Below are positions 40,187 through 46,869 of a stretch of DNA of 46,869 bases, in pieces. The notes below the pieces were generated by a model. That model was given only the letters and a program-made list of their open reading frames with translations. It searched no databases and was not told the DNA's origin. The position numbers and the translations under genes were made by a program. Positions within the stretch are counted from its first letter, which is position 1; the number at the start of each line of letters is the position of its first letter. Source of the DNA: Actinomycetota bacterium (GTDB lineage Bacteria; Actinomycetota; Actinomycetes; Streptosporangiales; Streptosporangiaceae). The stretch is from assembly GCA_019240215.1 (NCBI GenBank), contig JAFAYQ010000007.1, positions 1 to 46,869 of the forward strand, in the 5' to 3' direction.

Positions 40187-41836
40187 TCAGTTGCGGGCGA
40201 AATCCTTCCCGCGGATGAGCACGAGGGACAGGACCCCGGCGGCCAGCGCGATGATCGCCGCCACCAGCAGGATGCGGTTGAGGCCGGTGGTGAACGCGGT
40301 CTTGGTGATGGCCGCGACCGCCTGCCGGGCGCTCGGCGGCAGCTTGGAGATCAGCTCGCTGACCCCGCCCGACTGGACCGCGTTGGCGATCTTCGGGCCC
40401 TGCTGCGCGAGCGCGTGGTGGGCGGCCACCTGCCGGGTCACGTCCGACTTGACCTCGCTGGAGAACAGCGTGCCGAGCAGCGCGATGCCGGTGGCGATGC
40501 CGACCTGGCGGAAGGTGGAGTTGATACCGGACGCCATCCCCGCCTGCTGGGGCGGCACCACCCCGACCGCGGTCGACGCCAGCGGCGGGTTGACCAGTCC
40601 GACCCCGACCCCGCCGACGATCATGCCCGGGATGAGGTGGGTCCAGGTCGAGGCCTCGGTGAGCCCGCGCATCAGCAGCAGCGAGGCCCCCACCAGGATC
40701 AGGCCCGGGCCCACCAGCAGCCGGACCGGCACCTTGGAGGACAGCCGGCCCGCCACGGTCGCGGTGACCAGGATCCCGCCGGACAGGACCATGACCCGGA
40801 CGCCGGTGCCCAGGGCCGAGTAGCCGAGGATGTCCTGGAGGTAGAGCACCAGATAGAGCAGGAACGCGAAGATCGACCCGCTGAGGCCGAAGGCGGCGAT
40901 CGCGCCGCCGCTGAACGTGGGCTTGAGGAACAGCCTGAGGTCGAACATCGGGTGCTTGAGGAACAACTCGGCCAGGGTGAACGCGATGAGCAGCAGCCCG
41001 GCCAGCGCGAAGCAGCCGAGCACGAGGCTGTTGCTGAACGACTTCTCGTTCGACTCGATCAGCCCGTAGACCAGGCTGGCCAGCGCCACCGTGAACAGCA
41101 CGAAGCCGAGCCAGTCGGGGCGGCTGGCCCGCGGGGCCCGCGACTCCGACACCTTCAAGGTGGCGATGATCACGGCCGCGACCCCGAACGGCAGGTTGAC
41201 GAAGAAGATGTAGCGCCAGGACAGGCCGGTGGTGAGCAGGCCGCCGACCACCGGGCCGATGGCGACCGCGAGGCCGGTCACCGCGCCCCAGACCCCGAAC
41301 GCGGTACCGCGGTCCTTGCCCCGGAAGGCGTCGGCCAGCAGCGCCAGCGACACCGCGAACATGACCGCGCCGCCGATGCCCTGCAGCGCCCGCGACAGCT
41401 CCAGCATCAGCGTGGTGGTGGCGAAACCGCACAGCATCGAGGCGGCCGTGAACACGACCAGGCCGACCAGGTACAGCAGCCGCCGCCCGTACATGTCGGC
41501 CAGGCTGCCCGCCGTCAGCAGGAACGCGGCCAAGGTCAGCGCGTAGGCGTCGACCACCCACTGCAGGTCGGAGAAGCTGGAGTGCAGCGCGGTCTGGATG
41601 TCGGGCAGCGCCACGTTCACGATCGTGATGTCGAGCAGCAGCATGAACGTGCCCAGGCAGACCGCGACCAGCGTCCACCACTTGTTACCGCGCTGGGTGT
41701 TCTCGTGCTGAGGCTGGTGGCCGGGCTCGTGCGGGTGATCGCGCGGGCCGCCCTCGTGCTGCCCGTGCCCGTCCCGCGCGTGGTGGTGATGCGGACGCAT
41801 GTCCGGTTCGGACAGCTCCTCGTGGGCTTCGGTCAC
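40187..41836 (-). CDS. DHA2-family MFS exporter with His-rich N terminus
   Basis: 549 residues with 14 predicted helices. LLLDITIVNVALPDIQ, GSLADMYGRRLLYL (motif A) and GIGGAVMFAVSLALLADAF are typical of EmrB/QacA-type drug:H+ antiporters. The first 50 residues before helix 1 contain 11 histidines (positions 5, 16-19, 24, 27, 34, 36, 40, 44) and are predicted cytoplasmic, so they may bind metal ions. GTG start without a clear ribosome-binding site. A pump for drugs or metal chelates is possible; the substrate is unknown. Confidence 0.88.
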   Translation of the reverse strand: MTEAHEELSEPDMRPHHHHARDGHGQHEGGPRDHPHEPGHQPQHENTQRGNKWWTLVAVCLGTFMLLLDITIVNVALPDIQTALHSSFSDLQWVVDAYALTLAAFLLTAGSLADMYGRRLLYLVGLVVFTAASMLCGFATTTLMLELSRALQGIGGAVMFAVSLALLADAFRGKDRGTAFGVWGAVTGLAVAIGPVVGGLLTTGLSWRYIFFVNLPFGVAAVIIATLKVSESRAPRASRPDWLGFVLFTVALASLVYGLIESNEKSFSNSLVLGCFALAGLLLIAFTLAELFLKHPMFDLRLFLKPTFSGGAIAAFGLSGSIFAFLLYLVLYLQDILGYSALGTGVRVMVLSGGILVTATVAGRLSSKVPVRLLVGPGLILVGASLLLMRGLTEASTWTHLIPGMIVGGVGVGLVNPPLASTAVGVVPPQQAGMASGINSTFRQVGIATGIALLGTLFSSEVKSDVTRQVAAHHALAQQGPKIANAVQSGGVSELISKLPPSARQAVAAITKTAFTTGLNRILLVAAIIALAAGVLSLVLIRGKDFARN

Positions 41837-42242
41837 AGCAGGGCTCCAGGCTCCAGGTCGCGGGGAAGTTCTCGCAGGCTAGCGGCTTGCAGGCGGCAGA
41901 TATTCCGCTCCACACGTTCTGTCCTGAAAGCGTCGCATGTAACCGGGCACCGGAAGGAAGCGGGGGCGTGTTCGCTGGTGAGCGTACGGGCAAACCAACA
42001 ACGATCAACGTCCGGCTGTCAGACTGGGTTGATTCAGCACATTTTTAAAGGGTCCCGATTGTGCGGAGCATGCCGGAATTCCGCGTCGCCACTTTTCCGG
42101 GGGAAATGGGCGCGCGGAATCCCGGGCTTATAGTGATTTTCTGCTGCGCAACGGTGCGCATTTACCGGGCCGCGTTATTGTCGGAAGGACAGCTGATGTG
42201 GGGCGCGGCCGGCACGACTCTGGCTGATATCGGCGGGTGGCG
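41837..42242. other. Intergenic region, 406 bases
   Basis: Between the exporter and the secreted-protein gene. AT-richer than its surroundings (TTTTTAAAGG near 42045, TATAGT at 42129-42134). A short plus-strand reading frame (42196-42246, 16 codons) has an AAGGA upstream, but I do not call it a gene. No RNA gene or terminator recognised. Confidence 0.5.
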
Positions 42243-42830
42243 CTAAAGGCCGAGCGCGGCCAGGATCTCGTTCAGCAGGGTGGACAGCGAGGTCAGGCCG
42301 CCGCCCGGGTTCAGCAGGTTGGCCACCGCGCACAGCAGGTTGCCGAGCAGGTTGCCCGCGCCGGGCACCGCGGTGATGTTCAGCGTCACCTGGTTGAGCG
42401 TGACCACCAGGCCCAGCAGGTTGAGGTTGAGCGGGCCGAGCACCAGGTTGAGGACCTGGCAGCCGACCGGGGCGTTGGCGGCCGCGCTGGTGTTGACCGA
42501 GTCGGTCACGGTCTGGTTGACCGTGCCCAGCGACTTTCCACTGGCGTCGGTCAGCGTGCCCTTGAGCACGCCGGTGGCCTCGAGGACACCGTTCTTCACG
42601 CTGAACCGCTTGGGCGTGAAGGTGCCGCTGAAGGTGCCCTTACCGGCGGAATTGGTGAACGTTCCCTTGACCACTGAAGTGAGGCTGCCGACCGACGAAG
42701 CGGGCGCCGCCGTTACCGTTTTCGCGGTCGTTCCGGAAACCGCCGCACCGGCCGAGGCCGCGGTCAGCCCGGTCAATGCCACCACCGCTCCCGTCGAGAT
42801 GGCCAGCGTCCGCAAAGATCGTGCTTTCAT
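42243..42830 (-). CDS. Secreted protein of unknown function
   Basis: 195 residues. Sec signal peptide: MKARSLRTLAISTGAVVALT then ALA-type cleavage near ASAGAA (about 25-30). The mature part has beta-rich repeats (VVKGTFTNSAGKGTFSGTF, GVLKGTLTDASGKSLGTV) and a hydrophobic, Leu/Asn-rich C-terminal half with two cysteines (VGCQVLNLVLGPLNLNLLGL, GNLLGNLLCAVANLL), probably one disulfide. I recall similar Leu/Asn-rich repeats in other actinobacterial secreted proteins but no function. GGGAG lies 8 bases before the ATG. Confidence 0.78.
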   Translation of the reverse strand: MKARSLRTLAISTGAVVALTGLTAASAGAAVSGTTAKTVTAAPASSVGSLTSVVKGTFTNSAGKGTFSGTFTPKRFSVKNGVLEATGVLKGTLTDASGKSLGTVNQTVTDSVNTSAAANAPVGCQVLNLVLGPLNLNLLGLVVTLNQVTLNITAVPGAGNLLGNLLCAVANLLNPGGGLTSLSTLLNEILAALGL

Positions 42831-43370
42831 GGCTCACTCTCCCTTTCTGGTGAGAATTGGACGCGGTTCATGTAACCGAGCAAACCCGGACCAAACACAC
42901 TAGAAACCACAAACTACGCGTCCGGCCAGAGGCCGATCGGCGGTTGGAAACTGTTTGGTGGTGGCCGTACACGTTTGGCCAGATGAGGCGTGGTTGACGC
43001 GACAACTGCGGCGTGACCGGGTGATTACCGGGGTCCGGAAAAATTTCTGGGCCGCGGTCGATGACCGGGGCCGGCCGGGGTGGGCGGGGCCCGGCGAGCG
43101 CGGCCCGCCAGAGATGGATGCGCTCTGTGGGCCATATGGGGCAGGCGGTGCATTTGGTGCTCGTGTTACGGAAGGGAGCATGCCTCCCGAATCGCAGGAC
43201 GCCGGACGGCTTTCCCACTACCGAGCTTGTCGGAGTTGCCGCAGGTCACAGCCGCACCCACGGGGGAATACGACACGGAGGTTAACAGACTGTGTCTCAG
43301 CGCTTAACCCTTGACCGGTTCTTGGGCCCAAGTCTTGATAGGGACCTGACCACCGTGAACGCTTACAGTC
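42831..43370. other. Intergenic region upstream of pitA, 540 bases
   Basis: Unusually long for this window. It holds a bulged hairpin (43083-43109) and an inverted repeat GGTTAA (43280-43285) / TTAACC (43304-43309) about 60 bases before the pitA start, which may be a regulatory site. Plus-strand frames here have poor third-position GC and I see no gene. Confidence 0.5.
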
Positions 43371-44519
43371 GTGACGAAAGACATCATTATCGCTCTGGTC
43401 GTAGTAGTGGGGTTGGGGTTCGACTTCACGAACGGCTTCCACGACACCGGCAATGCGATGGCGACCTCGATCGCGACCGGGGCCCTGGGCCCGCGGACCG
43501 CGGTGGCGCTGTCCGGCGTGCTGAACCTGGTGGGAGCGTTCCTGTCGCTGAGCGTCGCCGCCACCATCGCTAGCGGCCTGGTCCAAACGCACCTGGTCAC
43601 CGTGACCGTGGTCCTGGCCGGCTTGATCGGCGGGATCCTCTGGAACCTGATCACCTGGCTGTTCGGTATCCCATCGAGTTCGTCGCACGCGCTGATCGGC
43701 GGGGTCATCGGCTCCACGATCGCCGCCGCGGGCGGGCACGCGGTCAAGTGGCAGGGCCTGGTCTCCAAGGTCATCATCCCCGCCGGCCTGTCGCCGATCA
43801 TCGCCGGACTGATCGCCGCGACCGGAACCTGGCTGATCTACCGGATCAGCCGGAACATCTCAGATGGTGCTCGCCGCCACGGCTTCCGCTACGGGCAGAT
43901 CGGATCGGCCTCGCTGGTCTCGCTGGCCCACGGCACCAACGACGCGCAGAAGACGATGGGCATCCTCACGCTGGCCCTGATCGCCAACGGCTCACTGCCG
44001 ACCGGGGCCAAGACCCCGTTCTGGGTCATCTTGTGCTGCGCCCTGGCCATCAGCCTCGGTACCTACCTCGGCGGCTGGCGGGTCATCCGCACGCTGGGCA
44101 AGGGCCTGGTCGAGATCGAGGCCCCGCAGGGCATGGCGGCCGAGTCCGCCTCGGCGGCGGTCATCCTGCTGTCCAGCCACTTCGGTTACTCGCTGTCGAC
44201 CACCCACGTGGCCACCGGCTCGATCCTCGGCGTCGGCATCGGCAAGAAGGGCGCGGAGGTCCGCTGGAACGTGGCCGGCCGGATGGCGACCGCCTGGGTG
44301 TTCACCCTGCCGGTGGCGGCCCTGGTCGGGGCCGGCGCCTACGGCGTCGCGGCCGGCATCGGCGGCCTGGCCGGTGTGATCGTCGACGTGCTGATCCTGC
44401 TCGCCCTGGCCGGCTACATCTACTTCCGTTCCCGCAAGTCCGCCGTCTCCCACGACAACGTCAACGACGAGTGGACTGGCACGGTCGCGCCGGACCAGCC
44501 CGAGTCGGTCGCGGCCTGA
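43371..44519 (+). CDS. pitA: PiT-family inorganic phosphate transporter
   Basis: Low-affinity phosphate (metal-phosphate):H+ symporter of 382 residues. The two family signatures are GFDFTNGFHDTGNAMATSIA near the N terminus and AHGTNDAQKTMGILTLAL in the middle, with LSTTHVATGSILGVGIGKKG in the second repeat half. About ten helices. GTG start with no obvious ribosome-binding site. It is followed by a small membrane protein and DUF3349 genes, the same order as Rv0545c-Rv0544c-Rv0543c in M. tuberculosis. No DUF47 partner is present. Confidence 0.92.
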   Translation: MTKDIIIALVVVVGLGFDFTNGFHDTGNAMATSIATGALGPRTAVALSGVLNLVGAFLSLSVAATIASGLVQTHLVTVTVVLAGLIGGILWNLITWLFGIPSSSSHALIGGVIGSTIAAAGGHAVKWQGLVSKVIIPAGLSPIIAGLIAATGTWLIYRISRNISDGARRHGFRYGQIGSASLVSLAHGTNDAQKTMGILTLALIANGSLPTGAKTPFWVILCCALAISLGTYLGGWRVIRTLGKGLVEIEAPQGMAAESASAAVILLSSHFGYSLSTTHVATGSILGVGIGKKGAEVRWNVAGRMATAWVFTLPVAALVGAGAYGVAAGIGGLAGVIVDVLILLALAGYIYFRSRKSAVSHDNVNDEWTGTVAPDQPESVAA

Positions 44520-44550
44520 CGGCCGGACGAAGAGGAAAAGGACAACCGAC

Positions 44551-44865
44551 ATGAGCGGCGTTGACAAGTGGATCAACCTCACCGCACTGTGGCAGATCGT
44601 CGTGGTGGGCCTGCTCGCCGGAGCGGGTCTCCCAGCCCTGTTCGCCTTCGGCCTGCGATTCCTGAACATGCCAGCGGGCGGCCGGGTGGCCACTGCTGGT
44701 GCGGGGGCCGGCCCTGACGGCCACCACCACGCGGTGGCCGGGCACGAGAACGAGGAGACGGTGTACGGCGGCAACAGCATGGGGCTCGTCGCGGCCTGCG
44801 TGTGCTTCGCCGTCATCCTGGCCGCCATCGGCTACGGCATCTATCTCATCGTCGCGGGTGCCTGA
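44551..44865 (+). CDS. Small two-helix membrane protein of the pitA operon
   Basis: 104 residues. Helix 1 is LWQIVVVGLLAGAGLPALFA and helix 2 is LVAACVCFAVILAAIGYGIY; the loop between them carries GHHHAVAGHENE, which could bind a metal ion. Position matches Rv0544c of M. tuberculosis, of unknown function. It starts 31 bases after pitA behind an A/G-rich ribosome-binding site, so it is co-transcribed with pitA and may modulate it. Confidence 0.75.
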   Translation: MSGVDKWINLTALWQIVVVGLLAGAGLPALFAFGLRFLNMPAGGRVATAGAGAGPDGHHHAVAGHENEETVYGGNSMGLVAACVCFAVILAAIGYGIYLIVAGA

Positions 44866-44877
44866 TCTGACAACTCG

Positions 44878-44907
44878 GCCGCCCGGCCCCGGTGCGGGCC
44901 GGGCGGC
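44878..44907 (+). terminator. 12-bp perfect hairpin after the small membrane protein gene
   Basis: GCCGCCCGGCCC (44878-44889) pairs with GGGCCGGGCGGC (44896-44907), loop of 6 bases. It ends 13 bases before the Shine-Dalgarno of the DUF3349 gene, so it is a terminator or an attenuator. Confidence 0.65.
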
Positions 44908-44933
44908 GCAACATAAAAACAGGAGTTCAGCAC

Positions 44934-45254
44934 ATGCCCGTGTCTGACTATGTACACAACATCCTCAACTGGGTGAGGTTGGGCTACCCGGAAGGGCTAC
45001 CGCCCAAGGACTACATCCCGCTGTTCGCCCTGCTGGGCACCCAGGTGACCGCGCAGGACCTGCAGGACATCGCCGACCAGCTGGCCGACCAGAGTGACCC
45101 GCAGTCGTCGGCCGCGCTCAAGCAGGCCATCACCGACGTGACCCACGTCAAGCCCAACGACGCCGACGTGGCCCGGGTCCGCGCCCGGCTGGCCGAGGGT
45201 GGCTGGCCGCTGGCGCGCCCCGACCAGTTCACCCCGGCCACTCCAGCCTCCTGA
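44934..45254 (+). CDS. DUF3349 protein, copy 1
   Basis: Small helical actinobacterial protein of 106 residues, homologue of Rv0543c. Core: ILNWVRLGYPEGLPPKDYIP, LFALLGTQVTAQDLQDIADQ and DADVARVRARLAEGGWPLA. ATG 44934 has AGGAG 8 bases upstream. Function unknown; the family is typically next to the phosphate transporter gene. A paralogue follows directly. Confidence 0.88.
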   Translation: MPVSDYVHNILNWVRLGYPEGLPPKDYIPLFALLGTQVTAQDLQDIADQLADQSDPQSSAALKQAITDVTHVKPNDADVARVRARLAEGGWPLARPDQFTPATPAS

Positions 45255-45271
45255 CCAGTACCAGCACCACG

Positions 45272-45299
45272 GCGCCGCCCCGGGCCCCCGGGGCGGCGC
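45272..45299 (+). terminator. 13-bp hairpin between the two DUF3349 genes
   Basis: GCGCCGCCCCGGG (45272-45284) and CCCGGGGCGGCGC (45287-45299) are perfect complements; the real loop is probably 4 bases. Strong GC-rich terminator 18 bases after the stop of copy 1. Confidence 0.75.
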
Positions 45300-45350
45300 T
45301 ATCGTTATGTCAGCTCCGGCCACCCCTGCGGCTTGAGAGGCGCTCAGCGC

Positions 45351-45677
45351 ATGCCTATGCCAGCTTTCCTGCAGTCGATCATCGCCTGGCTCCGGGCCGG
45401 TTACCCCGAAGGGGTACCGAGCACCGACTACATCCCGCTGGTCGCCCTGCTCGGCAGCCAGCTGACCGAGCTCGAGATCATGCAGATCGCCGACGAGCTG
45501 GCCAAGGAGGGCGACCCGGACTCGGCGGCGACCATCAAGCGGATCATCACCGGCGTCACCCGCACCAAGGCGACCGACGCCGACGTGAACCGGGTCCGCG
45601 CCCGGCTGGCCGAAGGCGGCTGGCCGCTGGCCCCGGTCGAGAAGTCGGCCGCCGAGCGGGCGGGCGGGGCCTCCTGA
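45351..45677 (+). CDS. DUF3349 protein, copy 2
   Basis: 108 residues from ATG 45351. It is a paralogue of copy 1: IIAWLRAGYPEGVPSTDYIP, LVALLGSQLTELEIMQIADE and DADVNRVRARLAEGGWPLAP align directly. A second ATG at 45357 and a TTG at 45333 are alternatives; GAGAGG lies about 10 bases upstream. It is separated from copy 1 by a strong hairpin, so it may be expressed on its own. Convergent with the reductase gene with 6 bases between the stops. Confidence 0.87.
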   Translation: MPMPAFLQSIIAWLRAGYPEGVPSTDYIPLVALLGSQLTELEIMQIADELAKEGDPDSAATIKRIITGVTRTKATDADVNRVRARLAEGGWPLAPVEKSAAERAGGAS

Positions 45678-45683
45678 CGTCGG

Positions 45684-46868
45684 TCAGCCTGGGTCCGAGG
45701 CGTCGGGCGAGCTGGGCCAGCAGGCGGCGAACAGCGCGTCCCGGTCGTGCAGCTTGACCCGGTCGCCGCGGCCCAGTGACCGGGCCAGGCTGGTCTCGGC
45801 CGCCTCGATCCGCAGCCAGTCGGCGTAGCTCACCGGGCGGATGCCCTTGCCCGCCAGCACCTGCTCGAGGGCGCTCAGGCCGTCGTCGGCGCCCTCTCCG
45901 GTTGGCGGGTAGCGGAGCAGGCCCGGGCGGGGCAGCTGGACGTCGACGGCCTCGTCGCCGAGCAGGTCGGACAGCAGCGCGCGGACGGTCTCGGTCGCGT
46001 CGGACTTGTTGGTGCCGATGACCCCGGTGGGACCGCGCTTGAGCCAGCCCGCCACGTACTCCCCCGGCCGCGGCTCGCCGTCCGGGCCCAGCACCCGGCC
46101 CTCGGCGTTCGGCACCACCGCGTTGCGCTCGTCGAACGGCACGCCGTCGAGCGGGACGCTCTGGTAGCCGACCGACCGCAGCACCAGCTGCGCGTCGAGC
46201 GTCTCCAGCTCGCCGGTGCCCTGGAACACGCCGTGCTCGTCCAGCCGGGTCCGCTCCAGGGTGAGGCCGGTGACCTTGTCCTCGCCGGTGATCTCGACCG
46301 GGCGCAGCCAGAACCGCAGCGTCAGCGTGCGGGCGTGGCCAGAAGGAGCACCGCTCGCCCGCTCGCCGTCGGCCCACTTCCGGATCGCGACCATGTTGCC
46401 GCGGACCCGGCGGTCGGAGGTGGCCAGCTCGGTCCCCTGGCCGCTGGCGTCGAACTCGTCCAGGTCGGCCTCGGCGGCCGGGACGACGATCTCGACCCCC
46501 GGCAGCTCCCCCAGCTCCCGCAGCTCCTTGGTGGTGAACTTGGCGTAGGCGGGGCCGCGGCGGCCGATCATGTGGACCTCGCGGACCTTGCTGGCCTGCA
46601 GCGCCTCCAGCACCGCGTGCGGGATGTCGGTGGTGTGCAGCTCGGCCGGGTCGCGGGCCAGGATCCGGGCCACGTCGACGGCCACATTTCCGACCCCGAT
46701 GACCGCGACCGACTCGGCGTCGAGAATGAACGACTCGGCCCCGACGTCCGGGTGCCCGCAGTACCAGTTGACGAAGTCGGTGGCGGCGTAGCTGCCGGGC
46801 AGATTCTCACCGGGGATGCCGAGCCGCCGGTCGCGCACGGCGCCGGTCGCGTACACCACCGCGTCGTC
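45684..46868 (-). CDS. fprA: FprA-like ferredoxin/adrenodoxin-type NADP reductase, 5' end outside window
   Basis: FAD enzyme moving electrons from NADPH to ferredoxins. About 394 C-terminal residues are visible; the N-terminal FAD motif lies beyond the window. Seen here: VVYATGAVRDRRLGIPGENL, the NADP-binding fold VAVIGVGNVAVDVARILARD, GRRGPAYAKFTTKELRELGE, LRSVGYQSVPLDGVPFDERN and YVAGWLKRGPTGVIGTNKSD, all typical of the adrenodoxin-reductase group (FprA of M. tuberculosis). The partner ferredoxin is not in the window. Confidence 0.9.
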   Translation of the reverse strand, partial: DDAVVYATGAVRDRRLGIPGENLPGSYAATDFVNWYCGHPDVGAESFILDAESVAVIGVGNVAVDVARILARDPAELHTTDIPHAVLEALQASKVREVHMIGRRGPAYAKFTTKELRELGELPGVEIVVPAAEADLDEFDASGQGTELATSDRRVRGNMVAIRKWADGERASGAPSGHARTLTLRFWLRPVEITGEDKVTGLTLERTRLDEHGVFQGTGELETLDAQLVLRSVGYQSVPLDGVPFDERNAVVPNAEGRVLGPDGEPRPGEYVAGWLKRGPTGVIGTNKSDATETVRALLSDLLGDEAVDVQLPRPGLLRYPPTGEGADDGLSALEQVLAGKGIRPVSYADWLRIEAAETSLARSLGRGDRVKLHDRDALFAACWPSSPDASDPG

Positions 46869-46869
46869 G

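Noticed and set aside
42955..43314. 119-codon plus-strand frame before pitA
   Set aside because: Third codon positions are not GC-rich as in real genes here, no ribosome-binding site, no recognisable domain.
43364..43369. TACAGT as the -10 of pitA
   Set aside because: Only 1 base separates it from the GTG, which does not fit the start-site spacing seen elsewhere.

Overview
The window looks like a chromosomal segment of a high-GC Gram-positive actinomycete. Codon third positions are almost all G or C, many genes start with GTG, and several genes belong to families typical of Actinobacteria: DUF3000, DUF3349, the coproporphyrin-dependent haem enzymes HemQ and HemY, a ppk-mutT1 pair, an FprA-type reductase and an LLM-class flavin oxidoreductase. 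The genus cannot be fixed from sequence alone. The first gene (class III aminotransferase) and the last (FprA-like reductase) run off the window. No tRNA, rRNA, CRISPR array, insertion sequence or prophage was seen.

Layout. 1-5.8 kb: aminotransferase, a divergent MFS exporter / XRE regulator pair, an RraA-family protein and a Tat-exported phosphoesterase. 5.9-11.2 kb: a Pro/Thr-rich membrane protein, then a plus-strand run of a D-amino-acid-oxidase-like flavoprotein, a short-chain dehydrogenase, a PhyH-type dioxygenase and an LLM flavin oxidoreductase. 11.2-18.4 kb: the most interesting part, a minus-strand block holding a giant LuxR-family ATPase regulator, a membrane-anchored protein with a PqqD-like N-terminal part, a 58-residue Trp-rich peptide, and an M50 membrane metalloprotease that shares the N- and C-terminal domains of the membrane-anchored protein. 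I read it as an undescribed RiPP (ribosomally made, post-translationally modified peptide) type system. 18.5-23.7 kb: cupin, ArfB, HemQ, HemY, a DsbA-like oxidoreductase, a thioesterase and HemE, that is, late haem synthesis. 23.8-30.3 kb: zinc-ribbon protein, DUF3000, ribonuclease D, DedA, then MutT1 and polyphosphate kinase. 30.5-34.8 kb: beta-propeller protein, sulfotransferase, methyltransferase, and an ECF42-type sigma factor with its DGPF-domain partner. 35-42 kb: MHS transporter, a divergent dehydrogenase/TetR pair with clear operator repeats, AroA, an SGNH lipoprotein hydrolase and a DHA2 exporter. 42.2-46.9 kb: an unknown secreted protein, then phosphate transporter pitA with the small genes that follow it (the same order as Rv0545c-Rv0544c-Rv0543c of Mycobacterium tuberculosis) and the reductase.

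Two window-wide patterns stand out. Many transcription units start with a -10 hexamer (usually TANNNT) exactly 6, sometimes 7, bases before the start codon, which predicts leaderless mRNAs. Five of eleven convergent gene pairs overlap by exactly 4 bases with interlocked stop codons, leaving no room for a terminator between them.
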